Origin: Cyclobacterium lianum
Lineage (GTDB): Bacteria > Bacteroidota > Bacteroidia > Cytophagales > Cyclobacteriaceae
Assembly: GCF_900143075.1 (NCBI RefSeq)
Contig: NZ_FRCY01000022.1
Coordinates: 27,155 to 91,154 of the forward strand
DNA length: 64,000 bases
Reading direction: 5' to 3'
Position 1 is the first letter of the stretch. Each line of letters opens with the position of its first letter. The notes below the pieces were generated by a model, which was given only the letters and a program-made list of their open reading frames with translations, did not search any database and was not told the DNA's origin. The position numbers were made by a program, and so were the translations under genes. Below are positions 45,007 through 54,480 of the stretch, piece by piece.

Positions 45007-46917
45007 TTAATCAAAGAAATACCAACTGATCCCCAGGTCGAGCATATTTTTCAATCCGGTGTATCCCGGTGTCACAAAATAGCCGTCGTTTTCCATAAAA
45101 CCTGCATTGAGGTGGTTGTACCGGAAAAGGACCCGGGTGCGGTTGATCCTGAAGTTCAGAAATGCATCAGCTACCGGATAGGCATACACGTTGAAATCAT
45201 TTTGCAGGTAAAATTGCTGGGTAGCGGGCATGTAAGCGGGGGAATAATTGTCGGAACGGTACCTCAGTTCCAGGCCCAGTTGTACATACACGTTTTCATC
45301 GAATAGTGGCCCGTCAAAAAATACACGGCTATTGACAAAGATCTCGGGTATCCGGAATTTTTCGGCCGCTCCCCCAGTAACCAGCGTATAATAGGCTTCA
45401 GATTGCCAATTGATTTTACGTGCAAACACGAAATGAGCCGATAATCCCGGTATCACCATAAAAGCCTCTTCGGAAACCTGCTCCGGCACCTGCTCCTCAT
45501 TGTAAAACGTGTAATTGTTGATGCGGTTTATGGTCAGGTTGGGCCTCAATTTGATATGGGTAAAATCTGCCTTAATCGTACCCTGTACCTGATCCACACC
45601 GGTATTGGCAAAGTCATTGTCCCAGCGGTAGTGATTTCCCATATAGCGTTCCTGAGCCAGGCTCGGTTTGTACAGTGCTTTGGTGTAACTGACATCCAGA
45701 ATCGGAGAAATAAACAACCCTTTGACCCGGTACCCGTTGGGTATGAGGTATTCGCCCTCAGCTTCAAACACCCAATTTTCGTTGATCTCTCCCCTCAATG
45801 CTCCACCCAGGTACAATTCGGTAAAGGTATTGTTGCTGGTAAAAAACCGGCTGGCCATTCTTCCGGATCGAAACTTCAGGTAAGCATTGTAATAGACCGG
45901 GCCAAAATCACCCTTAAACCCTACCTCGTTTTTCCACACTGAGAAGTGATTGTGATTATTGGTCGTATCGGTTTTGCTGTGGACAAGGGTAGTATCCGAA
46001 GAATTGAACCTGTTTTCATTGAAAAAGGCGGCATCGGAGGAGCCGAGATTGCTGAAAAAAGTGACTTCCTGCTTCTTTTTGTCAAAAATATGGTAAACCT
46101 GCCAACCCTTCAGCAACTGGTATTCGTGGTAGAGGTGGTATTCCTGGCGCAGATCTACCGCTCTGGAATTTCTGAGCCATACTTTGGAATCTTCATAGGT
46201 AAAATACAAAGAGGTGGTATCCACTTCTGGCGGGATAATTCCTCCCTGTTCGTTGACATTGTGTTTCATTCTGGTGAAGGCCGCCAAAAGGCGGTACTTC
46301 CCGTTTTCAGAATGGTAATTGGTATGCATTTCATAGGAATCATTGACCACGTTATTGTCATCCCTTCGGGTAGGATTCAGGGTCTTTCTGGCCCTGATGG
46401 TCCGGTATGCTATCCCTACATTCCAATTTGGCTTGATGTTTCTGACAAATTCCACATCCAGCTTATTGCGATTTCCCCCTCCAAAAAATGCCGCAATTTT
46501 GGTATGTGGCGATTTGGTATCATAATAGCGGATACTATCTGCTGCATTGTGGTACAGGTCATAGGCATTAAAGCCGGAAACACTACCTATCTGCCTGGGC
46601 ACCTCATAAAAAATGGGCCTTGCTGCTGTACCCAGATTAGCAAGATCCTGGTATTTGTACCAGGTATCTGCTACTGCCTCATAATTGTGAAAACCGGTGA
46701 GGGAGGTGTCCAATTCTATTTTCTGCAAGCGATTGTTTCTGACAGATTTCTCGTAGAAATAAAGAGAGGTATTCGGCCCGTAGACCATTTTGGTGGAATC
46801 GTCCAGCAAACCCCGCCTTGGACTGCTCTCATCCTCGTCTTCGGTAGTCGTTTGCTGTGCCAGTAAAGGCGAGCCCAGCATTAGCAGGACTGTATAAACA
46901 GCAAGAAAGGATCTCAT
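45007..46917 (-). CDS. Putative outer-membrane porin (Porin_10 type)
   Basis: A 636-residue outer-membrane barrel of the Porin_10 family found in Bacteroidota. I set the start at ATG 46917 (MRSFLAVYTVLLMLGSPLLA), one base after the lpxK stop, instead of 46932 inside lpxK. The signal peptide ends at LLAQ. The family's N-terminal domain is present (YGPNTSLYFYEKSVRNNR), then about twenty amphipathic strands with Tyr/Trp girdles (IAYRTIRARKTLNPTRRDD; YHLYHEYQLLKGWQVYHIF). It may carry nutrients or be structural; the ligand is unknown. Confidence 0.82.
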   Translation of the reverse strand: MRSFLAVYTVLLMLGSPLLAQQTTTEDEDESSPRRGLLDDSTKMVYGPNTSLYFYEKSVRNNRLQKIELDTSLTGFHNYEAVADTWYKYQDLANLGTAARPIFYEVPRQIGSVSGFNAYDLYHNAADSIRYYDTKSPHTKIAAFFGGGNRNKLDVEFVRNIKPNWNVGIAYRTIRARKTLNPTRRDDNNVVNDSYEMHTNYHSENGKYRLLAAFTRMKHNVNEQGGIIPPEVDTTSLYFTYEDSKVWLRNSRAVDLRQEYHLYHEYQLLKGWQVYHIFDKKKQEVTFFSNLGSSDAAFFNENRFNSSDTTLVHSKTDTTNNHNHFSVWKNEVGFKGDFGPVYYNAYLKFRSGRMASRFFTSNNTFTELYLGGALRGEINENWVFEAEGEYLIPNGYRVKGLFISPILDVSYTKALYKPSLAQERYMGNHYRWDNDFANTGVDQVQGTIKADFTHIKLRPNLTINRINNYTFYNEEQVPEQVSEEAFMVIPGLSAHFVFARKINWQSEAYYTLVTGGAAEKFRIPEIFVNSRVFFDGPLFDENVYVQLGLELRYRSDNYSPAYMPATQQFYLQNDFNVYAYPVADAFLNFRINRTRVLFRYNHLNAGFMENDGYFVTPGYTGLKNMLDLGISWYFFD

Positions 46918-46918
46918 T

Positions 46919-47986
46919 CTAATTGTAAACACCGGAACTTTTTAAATTTATGATTTCATGCATTTTCTGAAGGATTTCCTGTTTATCCTTGCTTCCCATA
47001 TGAAGCGCTACGGGCAAAACAAAAACGGCAAAATCCTCCAAAACATTCAATAATTTATTGTCCCGGATTTTCACGGCGTCCTTTTCGGTAGTGATAACGG
47101 CTGGCTTTTTACTTTTGTATTCCTCACACAGGCTCCTGATGGACTGCATATCGCGCTCTGTATAACAGTGGTGGTCCGGAAAAGACATCACCTTGAGGAT
47201 ATGGTGGTTTTCGGCCAGCTCCTGCACCATGGGCTGAGGGTCCACAATGCCCGTGACGACGATAAGGTTTGTATTTGGATCTGCTTCTCCACCCCGCAGC
47301 GAATAAGGCTTCCCATATTTCAATCCGGAAAAGTATACCGGCACGTTCTTGCCCGCATACCTGACAATTTTTGCGGTCATTGAATTTTTTTCCTGTGCCG
47401 TCATGTTCTCCGGACATTTGGTTACCAGGATCATACCCGCACGGCTGGCATTCCGCCTCCCCTCCCGAAGTCTGCCCAGGGGCAGCAGGTGATCCTCGTA
47501 AAAAGGTCTTTGGTAACTGGTCAGCAAAATATACCAGTCGGCTTTCAGGTAGCGGTGCTGAAAAGCATCGTCCAGAAGGATGGCCTGCAAACCCTCAGAT
47601 GCAGCCAGCATCATTGGGATGGCCAGTATCCTTTCCTCGCCCACAGCTACAGTAGCCTGCTTTTTAAATTTTGCATACATCTGGTAAGGCTCATCACCAA
47701 TTTCTTCAGGTCCCACAGTTTCATCGGCCAGAATAAAACCCTTTGTCTTGCGACCATAGCCCCTGCTCAATACAGCCAGTGAAAAGGAGCTGGAAAGGTA
47801 CCTGATCAAAAACTCCACGAAAGGCGTTTTGCCTGTACCTCCCACTGCAAGATTGCCTACAACGATAGTAGGCACATCAAAAGCCTGACTTTTTTTGAGC
47901 CCGGTCTCAAACAAGTGATTTCGGAAAGCAGTGACCCCATCATACAAGCAGGCAAACGGGAACAACAAAAAGTCTGGCAAACGCAT
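46919..47986 (-). CDS. lpxK: Tetraacyldisaccharide 4'-kinase (lipid A)
   Basis: Phosphorylates the 4' position of the lipid A disaccharide at the inner membrane. The 355-residue protein starts with an amphipathic helix (MRLPDFLLFPFACLYDGVTA) and has the P-loop variant VGNLAVGGTGKTPFVEFLIRYL, followed by the switch region SRGYGRKTKG and LLDDAFQHRYLKADWYI with the catalytic Asp. Length is normal. The presence of lpxK shows that the organism makes lipid A, so has an LPS-type outer membrane. It heads the operon lpxK-porin-miaE and is divergent from the Nif3-like gene. Confidence 0.95.
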   Translation of the reverse strand: MRLPDFLLFPFACLYDGVTAFRNHLFETGLKKSQAFDVPTIVVGNLAVGGTGKTPFVEFLIRYLSSSFSLAVLSRGYGRKTKGFILADETVGPEEIGDEPYQMYAKFKKQATVAVGEERILAIPMMLAASEGLQAILLDDAFQHRYLKADWYILLTSYQRPFYEDHLLPLGRLREGRRNASRAGMILVTKCPENMTAQEKNSMTAKIVRYAGKNVPVYFSGLKYGKPYSLRGGEADPNTNLIVVTGIVDPQPMVQELAENHHILKVMSFPDHHCYTERDMQSIRSLCEEYKSKKPAVITTEKDAVKIRDNKLLNVLEDFAVFVLPVALHMGSKDKQEILQKMHEIINLKSSGVYN

Positions 47987-48000
47987 TGTGGATTTTTTTG

Positions 48001-48008
48001 TAATTTTG
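48001..48008 (+). promoter_or_regulatory. Candidate -7 box of the Nif3-like gene
   Basis: TAATTTTG, a full TAnnTTTG match, lies 22 bp before the ATG at 48031 and only 14 bp beyond the lpxK start on the other strand. The -33 element is not evident. Confidence 0.4.
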
Positions 48009-48030
48009 ACTGAAAAACAAAAGCAAATAT

Positions 48031-49131
48031 ATGGTTTATTTGATTAAGGATATCATTTCCCATTTAGAATCCATCGCACCCACCAGCTATCAGGAAAGTT
48101 ACGACAATGCCGGCCTGATTGTAGGCGATCCGGCCGATCAGGTGAAGGGAATTATTTGCTGTTTGGATGTAACCGAAGCCGTCGTGGTTGAGGCCAAAGA
48201 AAAAGGTTGCAACCTGATCGTGGCCCATCACCCGATCGTTTTTAAAGGACTCAAGCGGCTCACAGGCAGGGATTATGTCGAACGCACGGTGATAAAAGCC
48301 ATAAAAGAAAACATTGCGATCTATGCGATCCATACCAATCTTGACGCCGTCTATCGGGGCGTCAACCAGAAAATCGCAGAGAAAATCGGGCTTTCCGCCA
48401 CAAAAATACTGGCTCCGAAAAAAGGCCTGCTTAGCAAATTGACCACTTTTATCCCCAGAAAAAATACAGACGAGGTGTTATCTGCATTGTATGAGGCCGG
48501 AGCCGGAACCATTGGCAATTATGCCCGATGCAGTTTCCAGACAGAGGGGCAGGGGACTTTTCTCCCCCTGGAAAATGCCAGACCCCATATTGGCAGCAGG
48601 GGAACTGAAGAGCGGGTAGCAGAAAAAAGAGTAGAGTTGATGCTGCCGGCACATCTGGAGACAAAGGTCCTTCAGGCCCTGCAAAACGCCCATCCCTACG
48701 AAGAAGTGGCGTATTACTTACAGCCATTGCAGAATGCGCATCAGGAAGTAGGTGCAGGCATGATAGGCAATTTGGCAGAGCCGCTTTCCGGCATGGATTT
48801 TCTCAGACATCTGAAAGATTCCATGGACCTTCAGGTATTGAAGCATACAGCCATTTTGGACCGAAAAATCAGCCGCGTGGCCATCTGTGGTGGGGCAGGA
48901 ATTTTCCTCCTGGGTCAGGCTATTAAATCAGGCGCTGACGTCTTTGTCACCGCCGATGTCAAATACCACGAATTCTTCGATGCGGACCAAAGAATATTAT
49001 TGGCAGACATTGGACATTATGAGAGTGAAATTTACACAAAAGAACTTTTAAAAGATTTATTGTCGCAAAAATTTAGTAATATTGCAACCTATTTGACAAA
49101 TGTAGTTACAAATCCAATAAGTTACCTTTAG
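48031..49131 (+). CDS. Nif3-like dinuclear metal centre protein
   Basis: A 366-residue protein of the NIF3/YbgI family, also listed as GTP cyclohydrolase I type 2-like. The metal ligands are seen in VAHHPIVFKGLKRL, HTNLDAV and, at the other end, DIGHYESE. The middle (about 130-245) holds an inserted PII-like domain, as in YqfO-type members. The physiological function of this family is not settled. Its stop is 3 bp from the zinc-ribbon gene, with which it forms a two-gene unit commonly seen in Bacteroidota. Confidence 0.92.
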   Translation: MVYLIKDIISHLESIAPTSYQESYDNAGLIVGDPADQVKGIICCLDVTEAVVVEAKEKGCNLIVAHHPIVFKGLKRLTGRDYVERTVIKAIKENIAIYAIHTNLDAVYRGVNQKIAEKIGLSATKILAPKKGLLSKLTTFIPRKNTDEVLSALYEAGAGTIGNYARCSFQTEGQGTFLPLENARPHIGSRGTEERVAEKRVELMLPAHLETKVLQALQNAHPYEEVAYYLQPLQNAHQEVGAGMIGNLAEPLSGMDFLRHLKDSMDLQVLKHTAILDRKISRVAICGGAGIFLLGQAIKSGADVFVTADVKYHEFFDADQRILLADIGHYESEIYTKELLKDLLSQKFSNIATYLTNVVTNPISYL

Positions 49132-49134
49132 TAA

Positions 49135-49902
49135 ATGGAAAGTCCGGTCGCACAAAAACTAGAAGCTATTCTTAACCTTCAAAATATTGATTCACGTTTA
49201 GACGCTATTTTTAAGGTCAGGGGAGCCCTTCCCGAAGAAGTTCAGGATTTGGAAGATGAAATTATAGGGTACGAAACACGCCTGAGCAAATTCAATTCAG
49301 ATATCACAGCTACAGAAGAGGAAATAAAAAAACACAAAGATGCCATCAAGGAATCTGAAAAACTGATCAAAAAATACCAGGATCAGCAGATGAATGTAAG
49401 GAACAACCGGGAATACGATGCGATCACCAAGGAGTTGGAATTACAGGATCTGGAGATACAGGTTTCCAAAAAGAAAATTGCAGAAGCACAGCTAAGAATA
49501 GAGGAAAAACAAAAGGATATTGCTGAGCTTAACGAAACCCTTAAAGACCGGCAAAATGACCTGGATCAGAAAAAAGGAGAGCTGGACACGATCGTCGCTG
49601 AAAGCGAAACAGAAGAGAAAAAGCTGAAAACCGAAAGAGAAAAGGCTGCCAAAAAAGTAGACGACCGACTGATCAAGTCCTACGAAAAAATCCGAAACAA
49701 CGCAAAAAACGGACTTGCTGTGGTTTTGGTAAAAAGGGGAGCTTGTGGCGGATGCTTCAACATTGTACCTCCGCAGCGGCAGGCAGAAATCAGAGAAAGG
49801 AAAAAAATCATCGTATGCGAACATTGTGGCAGGATACTGGCTGGTGTAGAAGATGAGATCGTCGAGGAGCCAACTCCCAAAAGAAAAAGATCTAAAGCAT
49901 AA
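49135..49902 (+). CDS. Coiled-coil zinc-ribbon protein (CT398-like)
   Basis: A 255-residue protein with a long antiparallel coiled coil (about 10-180, rich in Glu/Lys heptads) and a C-terminal C4 zinc ribbon. The ribbon is formed by C204 and C207 (GACGGCF) and C228 and C231 (CEHCGR). Family members look like C4-type zinc-finger hairpins, and the chlamydial CT398 is known for binding RNA polymerase and secretion proteins. The Bacteroidota role is unknown, but tight linkage to the Nif3-like gene is conserved. The C-terminus is basic (TPKRKRSKA). Confidence 0.88.
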   Translation: MESPVAQKLEAILNLQNIDSRLDAIFKVRGALPEEVQDLEDEIIGYETRLSKFNSDITATEEEIKKHKDAIKESEKLIKKYQDQQMNVRNNREYDAITKELELQDLEIQVSKKKIAEAQLRIEEKQKDIAELNETLKDRQNDLDQKKGELDTIVAESETEEKKLKTEREKAAKKVDDRLIKSYEKIRNNAKNGLAVVLVKRGACGGCFNIVPPQRQAEIRERKKIIVCEHCGRILAGVEDEIVEEPTPKRKRSKA

Positions 49903-50000
49903 GAATGCTGCCAAAACCGGAAAATTTCCGGTTTATTTTTGCATGCAAAATCCTTTTTCCGCTTTGTTTCGTATATAATTTTTACATATATTACGAACCT

Positions 50001-50411
50001 ATGAGAAAAGCCATCTTTGCGATATTCCTACTCGGGCTTACTTCGTCCCTATTGGCAAAGGAAAGTCCTGAGAAGACATTTCTGATCATCTTTGATGAAA
50101 CGGAACTAAAAAACCTGAAATCCAGTCCTGCCAAGGTTGAATTGAATTTTTTAAACACCTTTGAAACGAAGACCTATGCAGGAAACTCTGAGAGAGCTTT
50201 ACTGGTCACCGTTCCCTTCGCCGACTGGACAGCCTGCGAAATGGGCAGTATGCTGATCGAGATATCTCCCGACCGGGAAGTCCCACTTGAGCACATTGCT
50301 TTCCGCATCATAGACTTGCAGGAATGTCAGGACAATTTCAAGACCTTGCTTTCCAATACGGAAGAAGGAAAATCAAAGAAGAAAGTAGCCACCATCAAAC
50401 TCAGTCTATAG
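50001..50411 (+). CDS. Secreted hypothetical protein
   Basis: A 136-residue protein of unknown family. I chose ATG 50001 (MRKAIFAIFLLGLTSSLLA) over 49905 because it gives a signal peptide. The mature part has a strand-rich core (TFLIIFDETELKNL; ALLVTVPFADWTACEMGSML) with two Cys (CEM and LQEC), then a basic tail. No domain is recognised. Its last 11 bp overlap the end of the convergent histidine phosphatase gene, so both share a terminator region. Confidence 0.6.
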   Translation: MRKAIFAIFLLGLTSSLLAKESPEKTFLIIFDETELKNLKSSPAKVELNFLNTFETKTYAGNSERALLVTVPFADWTACEMGSMLIEISPDREVPLEHIAFRIIDLQECQDNFKTLLSNTEEGKSKKKVATIKLSL

Positions 50412-51030
50412 CTTTTACCTTTCTCACCGGAGAGGGGTGGTATTCATATAGAAACAGCTCTCCTCCATCCCTTTCGTGCAGCTCATAGCAGCATAGGTTT
50501 TCATGCCTGAACACATCCATATAGCGCAAATCATATCCGAGCAATACCGTCATCAGAATGCGAATGGCTCTGCCGTGCATGCATACCAGTATATGGTTAC
50601 CCCCCTGGCTCAGAATATGATCCATTGCTCTCCTGAGCCGTATGACCACATCCAGGGGAGACTCCCCACCTTCTATTTTGTGGTCCAATTGCCCGGAGGA
50701 CCAATTGGCCAACATGTCCAGGTAGTATTGGTTTTCGTCGTGATCCATGGGTAATCCCTCGTAATTGCCCCAGGAAATTTCGTTCAAATCGGCCAACTCT
50801 TCCTGATAAACGCTGGCTTCCAGAAATTTTTCTATGGACTGCCGGGTTCGCTGGAGCGAGGAATAATAGATGTGATCAAAGGGAATATGTTTGAAATTTT
50901 CGTAGAAGGCATCTGCCTGTTGCCGGCCAGTCTCGTTGATGGGAGCATCGATCCCACTCCCCTGTACCACGCCTTTGCGGTTGTAATCGGTTTGTCCGTG
51001 GCGGACCACAAATATTTTTTTACTGCTCAA
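50401..51030 (-). CDS. Histidine phosphatase family protein
   Basis: A 209-residue phosphoglycerate-mutase-fold phosphatase. The phospho-histidine is H10 in the VRHGQTDYN motif; Arg in SSLQRTRQSI, Glu in ISWGNYEGL and the second His in LVCMHGRAI complete the active site. The chain resembles the GpmB/CobC (PhoE-like) cofactor-independent group, which act on small phosphorylated metabolites. The substrate is not identifiable. It is divergent from menI and has a convergent overlap with the preceding gene. Confidence 0.9.
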   Translation of the reverse strand: MSSKKIFVVRHGQTDYNRKGVVQGSGIDAPINETGRQQADAFYENFKHIPFDHIYYSSLQRTRQSIEKFLEASVYQEELADLNEISWGNYEGLPMDHDENQYYLDMLANWSSGQLDHKIEGGESPLDVVIRLRRAMDHILSQGGNHILVCMHGRAIRILMTVLLGYDLRYMDVFRHENLCCYELHERDGGELFLYEYHPSPVRKVKAID

Positions 51031-51037
51031 GATTCTC

Positions 51038-51045
51038 TATTTTTG
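51038..51045 (+). promoter_or_regulatory. Candidate -7 box of the men operon
   Basis: TATTTTTG fits TAnnTTTG, 38 bp before the first gene of the menaquinone cluster (ATG 51084) and just upstream of the phosphatase start on the other strand. The -33 element is not clear. Confidence 0.4.
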
Positions 51046-51083
51046 ATTTCAAAACCAAAGGAAAAAATTTTATTTCACAAAAC

Positions 51084-51503
51084 ATGATATTTAGAGAAAA
51101 ACCGGATCTGGATTTTTTAAATCAACTGGGAAAGGATAGCATGACCGGTTTTCTGGATATCCGATACACCGCCTTCGGCGATGATTTTCTGGAAGCAACC
51201 ATGCCCGTCACTGCCAAAACCAAACAACCCTTTGGATTGTTACACGGAGGGGCCAGCGTGGTTCTGGCAGAGAGTCTTGGATCTTTGGCTGCATTTCTCA
51301 CGCTTGAAAAAGACAAATACTACGCGGTGGGTTTGGAAATCAACGCCAACCACCTCAGACCCGTTAAGGACGGACTGATCAGGGGAAGAGCCACAACGAT
51401 ACATTTGGGGCGGAAGACTCAGGTTTGGGAGATAAAAATTAAGGATTCCGCAGACATACTATCTTGCATCAGCCGCATCACCCTGGCCATACTTGAAAAG
51501 TAA
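51084..51503 (+). CDS. menI: Hotdog-fold thioesterase, probably 1,4-dihydroxy-2-naphthoyl-CoA thioesterase
   Basis: A 139-residue hotdog protein of the PaaI/YbgC-related group. The catalytic region LLHGGASVVLAESLGSLAA has the HGG turn and Glu typical of DHNA-CoA thioesterases. Immediately downstream are menF and menD, so releasing DHNA from CoA in menaquinone synthesis is the best-supported role; a PaaI-like phenylacetate function is less likely. The menF ATG at 51510 lies 6 bp after its stop. Confidence 0.82.
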   Translation: MIFREKPDLDFLNQLGKDSMTGFLDIRYTAFGDDFLEATMPVTAKTKQPFGLLHGGASVVLAESLGSLAAFLTLEKDKYYAVGLEINANHLRPVKDGLIRGRATTIHLGRKTQVWEIKIKDSADILSCISRITLAILEK

Positions 51504-51509
51504 GATGTA

Positions 51510-52712
51510 ATGGAGACTACCAATACGATAGCAGATATCACCAAAGAAATATTTCTGGAAACGCTTTTGTCCAAAGCCCTTGACGGGCACCTGCCAATAG
51601 CGATATGGAAAAAGCCGAAGCAGCCATTTATAGAGGTCATCATCGATGAGGACAAGGATGGAATCCAGCAACCTGCCATTGACCTGGATAATCTGCCGCC
51701 GGGATTTATGATCCATCCTTTTCTTCTCTCAGCGGAACACCAGCCTTTCTTTATCAAAGCCAGCAACCATTATCGGTACAATCTGAAGGGTGAGCAATCT
51801 CCGGACTTCGATTTTTCGGTGTCTAAAAAAACCGGAGAAGACCTGACGGAAAAAATCCGCAACACCATACGCCGTTTTCCCTCTGGCAAAAAGCACAAGG
51901 TATCTGCGAAATCAGATTTTATACAGACGGTGGAAAAAGCCATTCGGGCCATACAATCCGGCACACTCAACAAAGTTGTACCTGCGCGACTTAAAAAAGT
52001 CAGGCTGAGTGACACATTTGATCTGGCAGGTACTTTTCTATCTCTCTGTGAGGCTTATCCCAATGCCTTTATCAATTGTTTTTTCAGCGAATCCACCGGC
52101 TTTTGGATCGGGGCCAGTCCCGAAACACTGATCCAGACCAAAGGTGATCAATTCTATACCATGGCATTGGCTGGCACTCAAAAAGCCAAAGGGGACAACC
52201 CTTTAAAAAATGTCGCCTGGACACAGAAAGAAATCGAAGAACAGGCCCTGGTGAGCCGCTATATCGTCGATTGCTTTAAAAAAATCCGGCTCAGAGAATA
52301 TCTTGAATTGGGACCAAAGACTACCATAGCAGGTGGCTTACTTCACCTGAAGTCTGAGTTTGTGGTAGACATGAAAGCCACTAACTTCCCCCAGCTCGGC
52401 ACGGTAATGCTGCAATTGCTCCACCCTACCTCTGCGGTATGTGGCATGCCCAAGACAGCCGCGCTATCTTTTATACAGGCAAACGAAACTTTTGACCGGT
52501 CTTATTTTTCCGGATTTATCGGCCCGGTAAACATGGAGGGAGAGACTGCCCTGTATGTCAATCTCAGGTGTGCCAAGCTGGAAAACACAGAAGCCCTGCT
52601 ATTCGCGGGTGCCGGCATTACAGAAGATTCAATCCCCTCAAAAGAATGGGAAGAAACCGAAATGAAATGTAATATCATTGCCAAAATCATCAAAACCAAA
52701 AACCCCTCTTGA
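51510..52712 (+). CDS. menF: Isochorismate synthase
   Basis: Converts chorismate to isochorismate, the first step of menaquinone synthesis. The 400-residue chorismate-binding enzyme has the conserved C-terminal half: FINCFFSESTGFWIGASPETL, MALAGTQKAKG, the Mg-binding ALVSRYIVD region, HPTSAVCGMPKTAALSFI and FSGFIGPVN. The N-terminal 100 residues are less conserved, as in all family members. In place of a MenF from the salicylate pathway, linkage with menD settles the role. Its stop overlaps the menD start (TTGA). Confidence 0.93.
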   Translation: METTNTIADITKEIFLETLLSKALDGHLPIAIWKKPKQPFIEVIIDEDKDGIQQPAIDLDNLPPGFMIHPFLLSAEHQPFFIKASNHYRYNLKGEQSPDFDFSVSKKTGEDLTEKIRNTIRRFPSGKKHKVSAKSDFIQTVEKAIRAIQSGTLNKVVPARLKKVRLSDTFDLAGTFLSLCEAYPNAFINCFFSESTGFWIGASPETLIQTKGDQFYTMALAGTQKAKGDNPLKNVAWTQKEIEEQALVSRYIVDCFKKIRLREYLELGPKTTIAGGLLHLKSEFVVDMKATNFPQLGTVMLQLLHPTSAVCGMPKTAALSFIQANETFDRSYFSGFIGPVNMEGETALYVNLRCAKLENTEALLFAGAGITEDSIPSKEWEETEMKCNIIAKIIKTKNPS

Positions 52713-54433
52713 TACTCCCTCAAATCACCCACCTGGTTTCGATTTGTGCTAAGAGCGGCATCTCTGAGGCCATACTCTCACCTGGCTCCAGATGTGCTCC
52801 CCTGTCTCTGGCATTTATCCGGCATCCGGAGGTGCATTGCCGGACCATTTCTGATGAAAGATCGGCAGCGTTTATCGCTCTGGGCATGGCCCAGCAACTT
52901 GGCAAGCCTGTAGTTTTGGTTTGTACCAGTGGCTCGGCAGCTCTCAATTACGGCCCGGCCATCGCCGAAGCCTTTTATCAGCAGGTGCCTTTGCTGGTCT
53001 TAACTGCAGATCGGCCAGCAGAATGGATAGACCAATGGGACGGGCAGACCATCCACCAACAAAACATGTACGGGTCTCATGTAAAGGGCAGTTTCAACTT
53101 TCCCGATGATGCCTCACTTCCTGATAAATTATGGCATTCAAAGCGAATAGCAAAAGAAGCAATTGCACTTGCTGGCTCGTATCCTCCAGGCCCGGTGCAT
53201 ATCAACATCCCTCTAAGGGAGCCTTTTTATCCCCTGCCGGAAGAAAGTTACAACTTCGAAATCACAGCACTGGAGCCCAGTCTGGAACTGGAGTCTGGCA
53301 ATCTTCCTGCCGGCAATGAACTTAGCCAGAGTGTGAAAGATCAGTTGAAGAGTTTCAAAAGAATTCTGCTCCTTCCCGGCCAGCAGGTACCCCATGCCGG
53401 AATCAGGAAAACGCTGGCCGCCCTGGTCAAGGTACAGAAGGCAGTATTGGTCACCGATGTGATCAGCAATATGGCACAGGAAGGCGCTGTAGTGCACCAT
53501 GATTTTTTTGGCCTCCAACCGGAAAATCACAATGAGATGGCCCCTGACTTACTGATCACTTTTGGCAAGTCCATCCTTTCAAAGCCATTGAAAAAATTCC
53601 TCAGAGCCTGTCCCCTGTCCCACTGGCACATACAGCCGGCGGGTCAGGTTCCTGATTCCTTTCAGCACCTGAACCGGATAATCCGGCTTCAGCCAGAAGT
53701 CTTTCTGGAGTATCTGCTTGAGGAAGGACCGGTAATCGACTCCGTTTTCAGGCAGAACTGGGAGAAGAAGAATAGTGTCGTAAAAAAGCATCTACCCCAG
53801 CTAATCGCAAAAGCTGCTTTTGGTGAACTCAGCGCATTGTCCTGTTTGCTGGCTGCCATGCCTGCCGGTGGCAAACTGCATCTTGCCAACAGCATGGCCG
53901 TAAGGAACGTCAATTTTTTGGGATTGGGCGTACAGGAGACGGAAGTCATCTGCAATCGGGGAACAAGCGGCATCGACGGCAGCAACAGCACGGCTGTGGG
54001 ATGCACCTTTACTACCAAAGCGCCTGTGACGCTGATCACCGGTGATATGGCTTTCTTTTATGACAGAAATGCATTCTGGCACCAATACCCCATCGCTAAC
54101 CTCCGAATCGTCTTGTTTAACAACCATGGTGGGGGAATATTCCGAATGATAGAAGGCCCGGCTAACCTGCCGGAATTGGAAGAATACTTCGAAACCCACC
54201 AGCACCTGGAAGCCAAAAACCTGGCCGGCGAAATGGGTTTCGATTATACAAGCATCAACTCCATCTCCCAGCTCAACGTTTGTCTGAAAGATTTTTTCCA
54301 CGATTCCCTGAAGCCTAAAATTATGGAAATAAAATCCAGCGCAGAGACAAACCGCCAGACACTGAAAGCCATACAGCAAAAACTCCAGAAGGCAATAAAT
54401 ACCGAAAAAGGAGCAGATCATAAAAAAATGTAA
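52709..54433 (+). CDS. menD: 2-succinyl-5-enolpyruvyl-6-hydroxy-3-cyclohexene-1-carboxylate synthase
   Basis: Condenses isochorismate and 2-oxoglutarate in a thiamine diphosphate reaction (SEPHCHC synthase). The 574-residue protein has the expected N-terminus (HLVSICAKSGISEAILSPGS), the TPP glutamate in RTISDERSAAFIALGMAQ, VVLVCTSGSAALNYGPAIAE and the C-terminal TPP/Mg motif GDMAFFYDRNAFW followed by NNHGGGIF. It starts with TTG at 52709, overlapping the menF stop by 4 bp; no ATG gives the same N-terminus. menB, menC and menE, which usually follow, are not here: the next gene is an inositol oxygenase. Confidence 0.95.
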   Translation: MILPQITHLVSICAKSGISEAILSPGSRCAPLSLAFIRHPEVHCRTISDERSAAFIALGMAQQLGKPVVLVCTSGSAALNYGPAIAEAFYQQVPLLVLTADRPAEWIDQWDGQTIHQQNMYGSHVKGSFNFPDDASLPDKLWHSKRIAKEAIALAGSYPPGPVHINIPLREPFYPLPEESYNFEITALEPSLELESGNLPAGNELSQSVKDQLKSFKRILLLPGQQVPHAGIRKTLAALVKVQKAVLVTDVISNMAQEGAVVHHDFFGLQPENHNEMAPDLLITFGKSILSKPLKKFLRACPLSHWHIQPAGQVPDSFQHLNRIIRLQPEVFLEYLLEEGPVIDSVFRQNWEKKNSVVKKHLPQLIAKAAFGELSALSCLLAAMPAGGKLHLANSMAVRNVNFLGLGVQETEVICNRGTSGIDGSNSTAVGCTFTTKAPVTLITGDMAFFYDRNAFWHQYPIANLRIVLFNNHGGGIFRMIEGPANLPELEEYFETHQHLEAKNLAGEMGFDYTSINSISQLNVCLKDFFHDSLKPKIMEIKSSAETNRQTLKAIQQKLQKAINTEKGADHKKM

Positions 54434-54480
54434 TATGTTTTCTCTAAATTTAAGCCAAAGAAATTAATCAATTGTGAATC

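Noticed and set aside
45946..46866. 306-codon open frame on the plus strand inside the porin gene
   Set aside because: It is an antisense shadow of the porin gene; composition (Ile/Val/Gly-rich, frequent Cys and His) does not match any family, and the opposite strand has a full porin.
48031..49902. Reading the Nif3-like gene as a true GTP cyclohydrolase
   Set aside because: The family was named so from one member; evidence for that activity here is absent, so the neutral name is kept.
53801..54421. 206-codon minus-strand frame inside menD
   Set aside because: Antisense to menD; no family resemblance.
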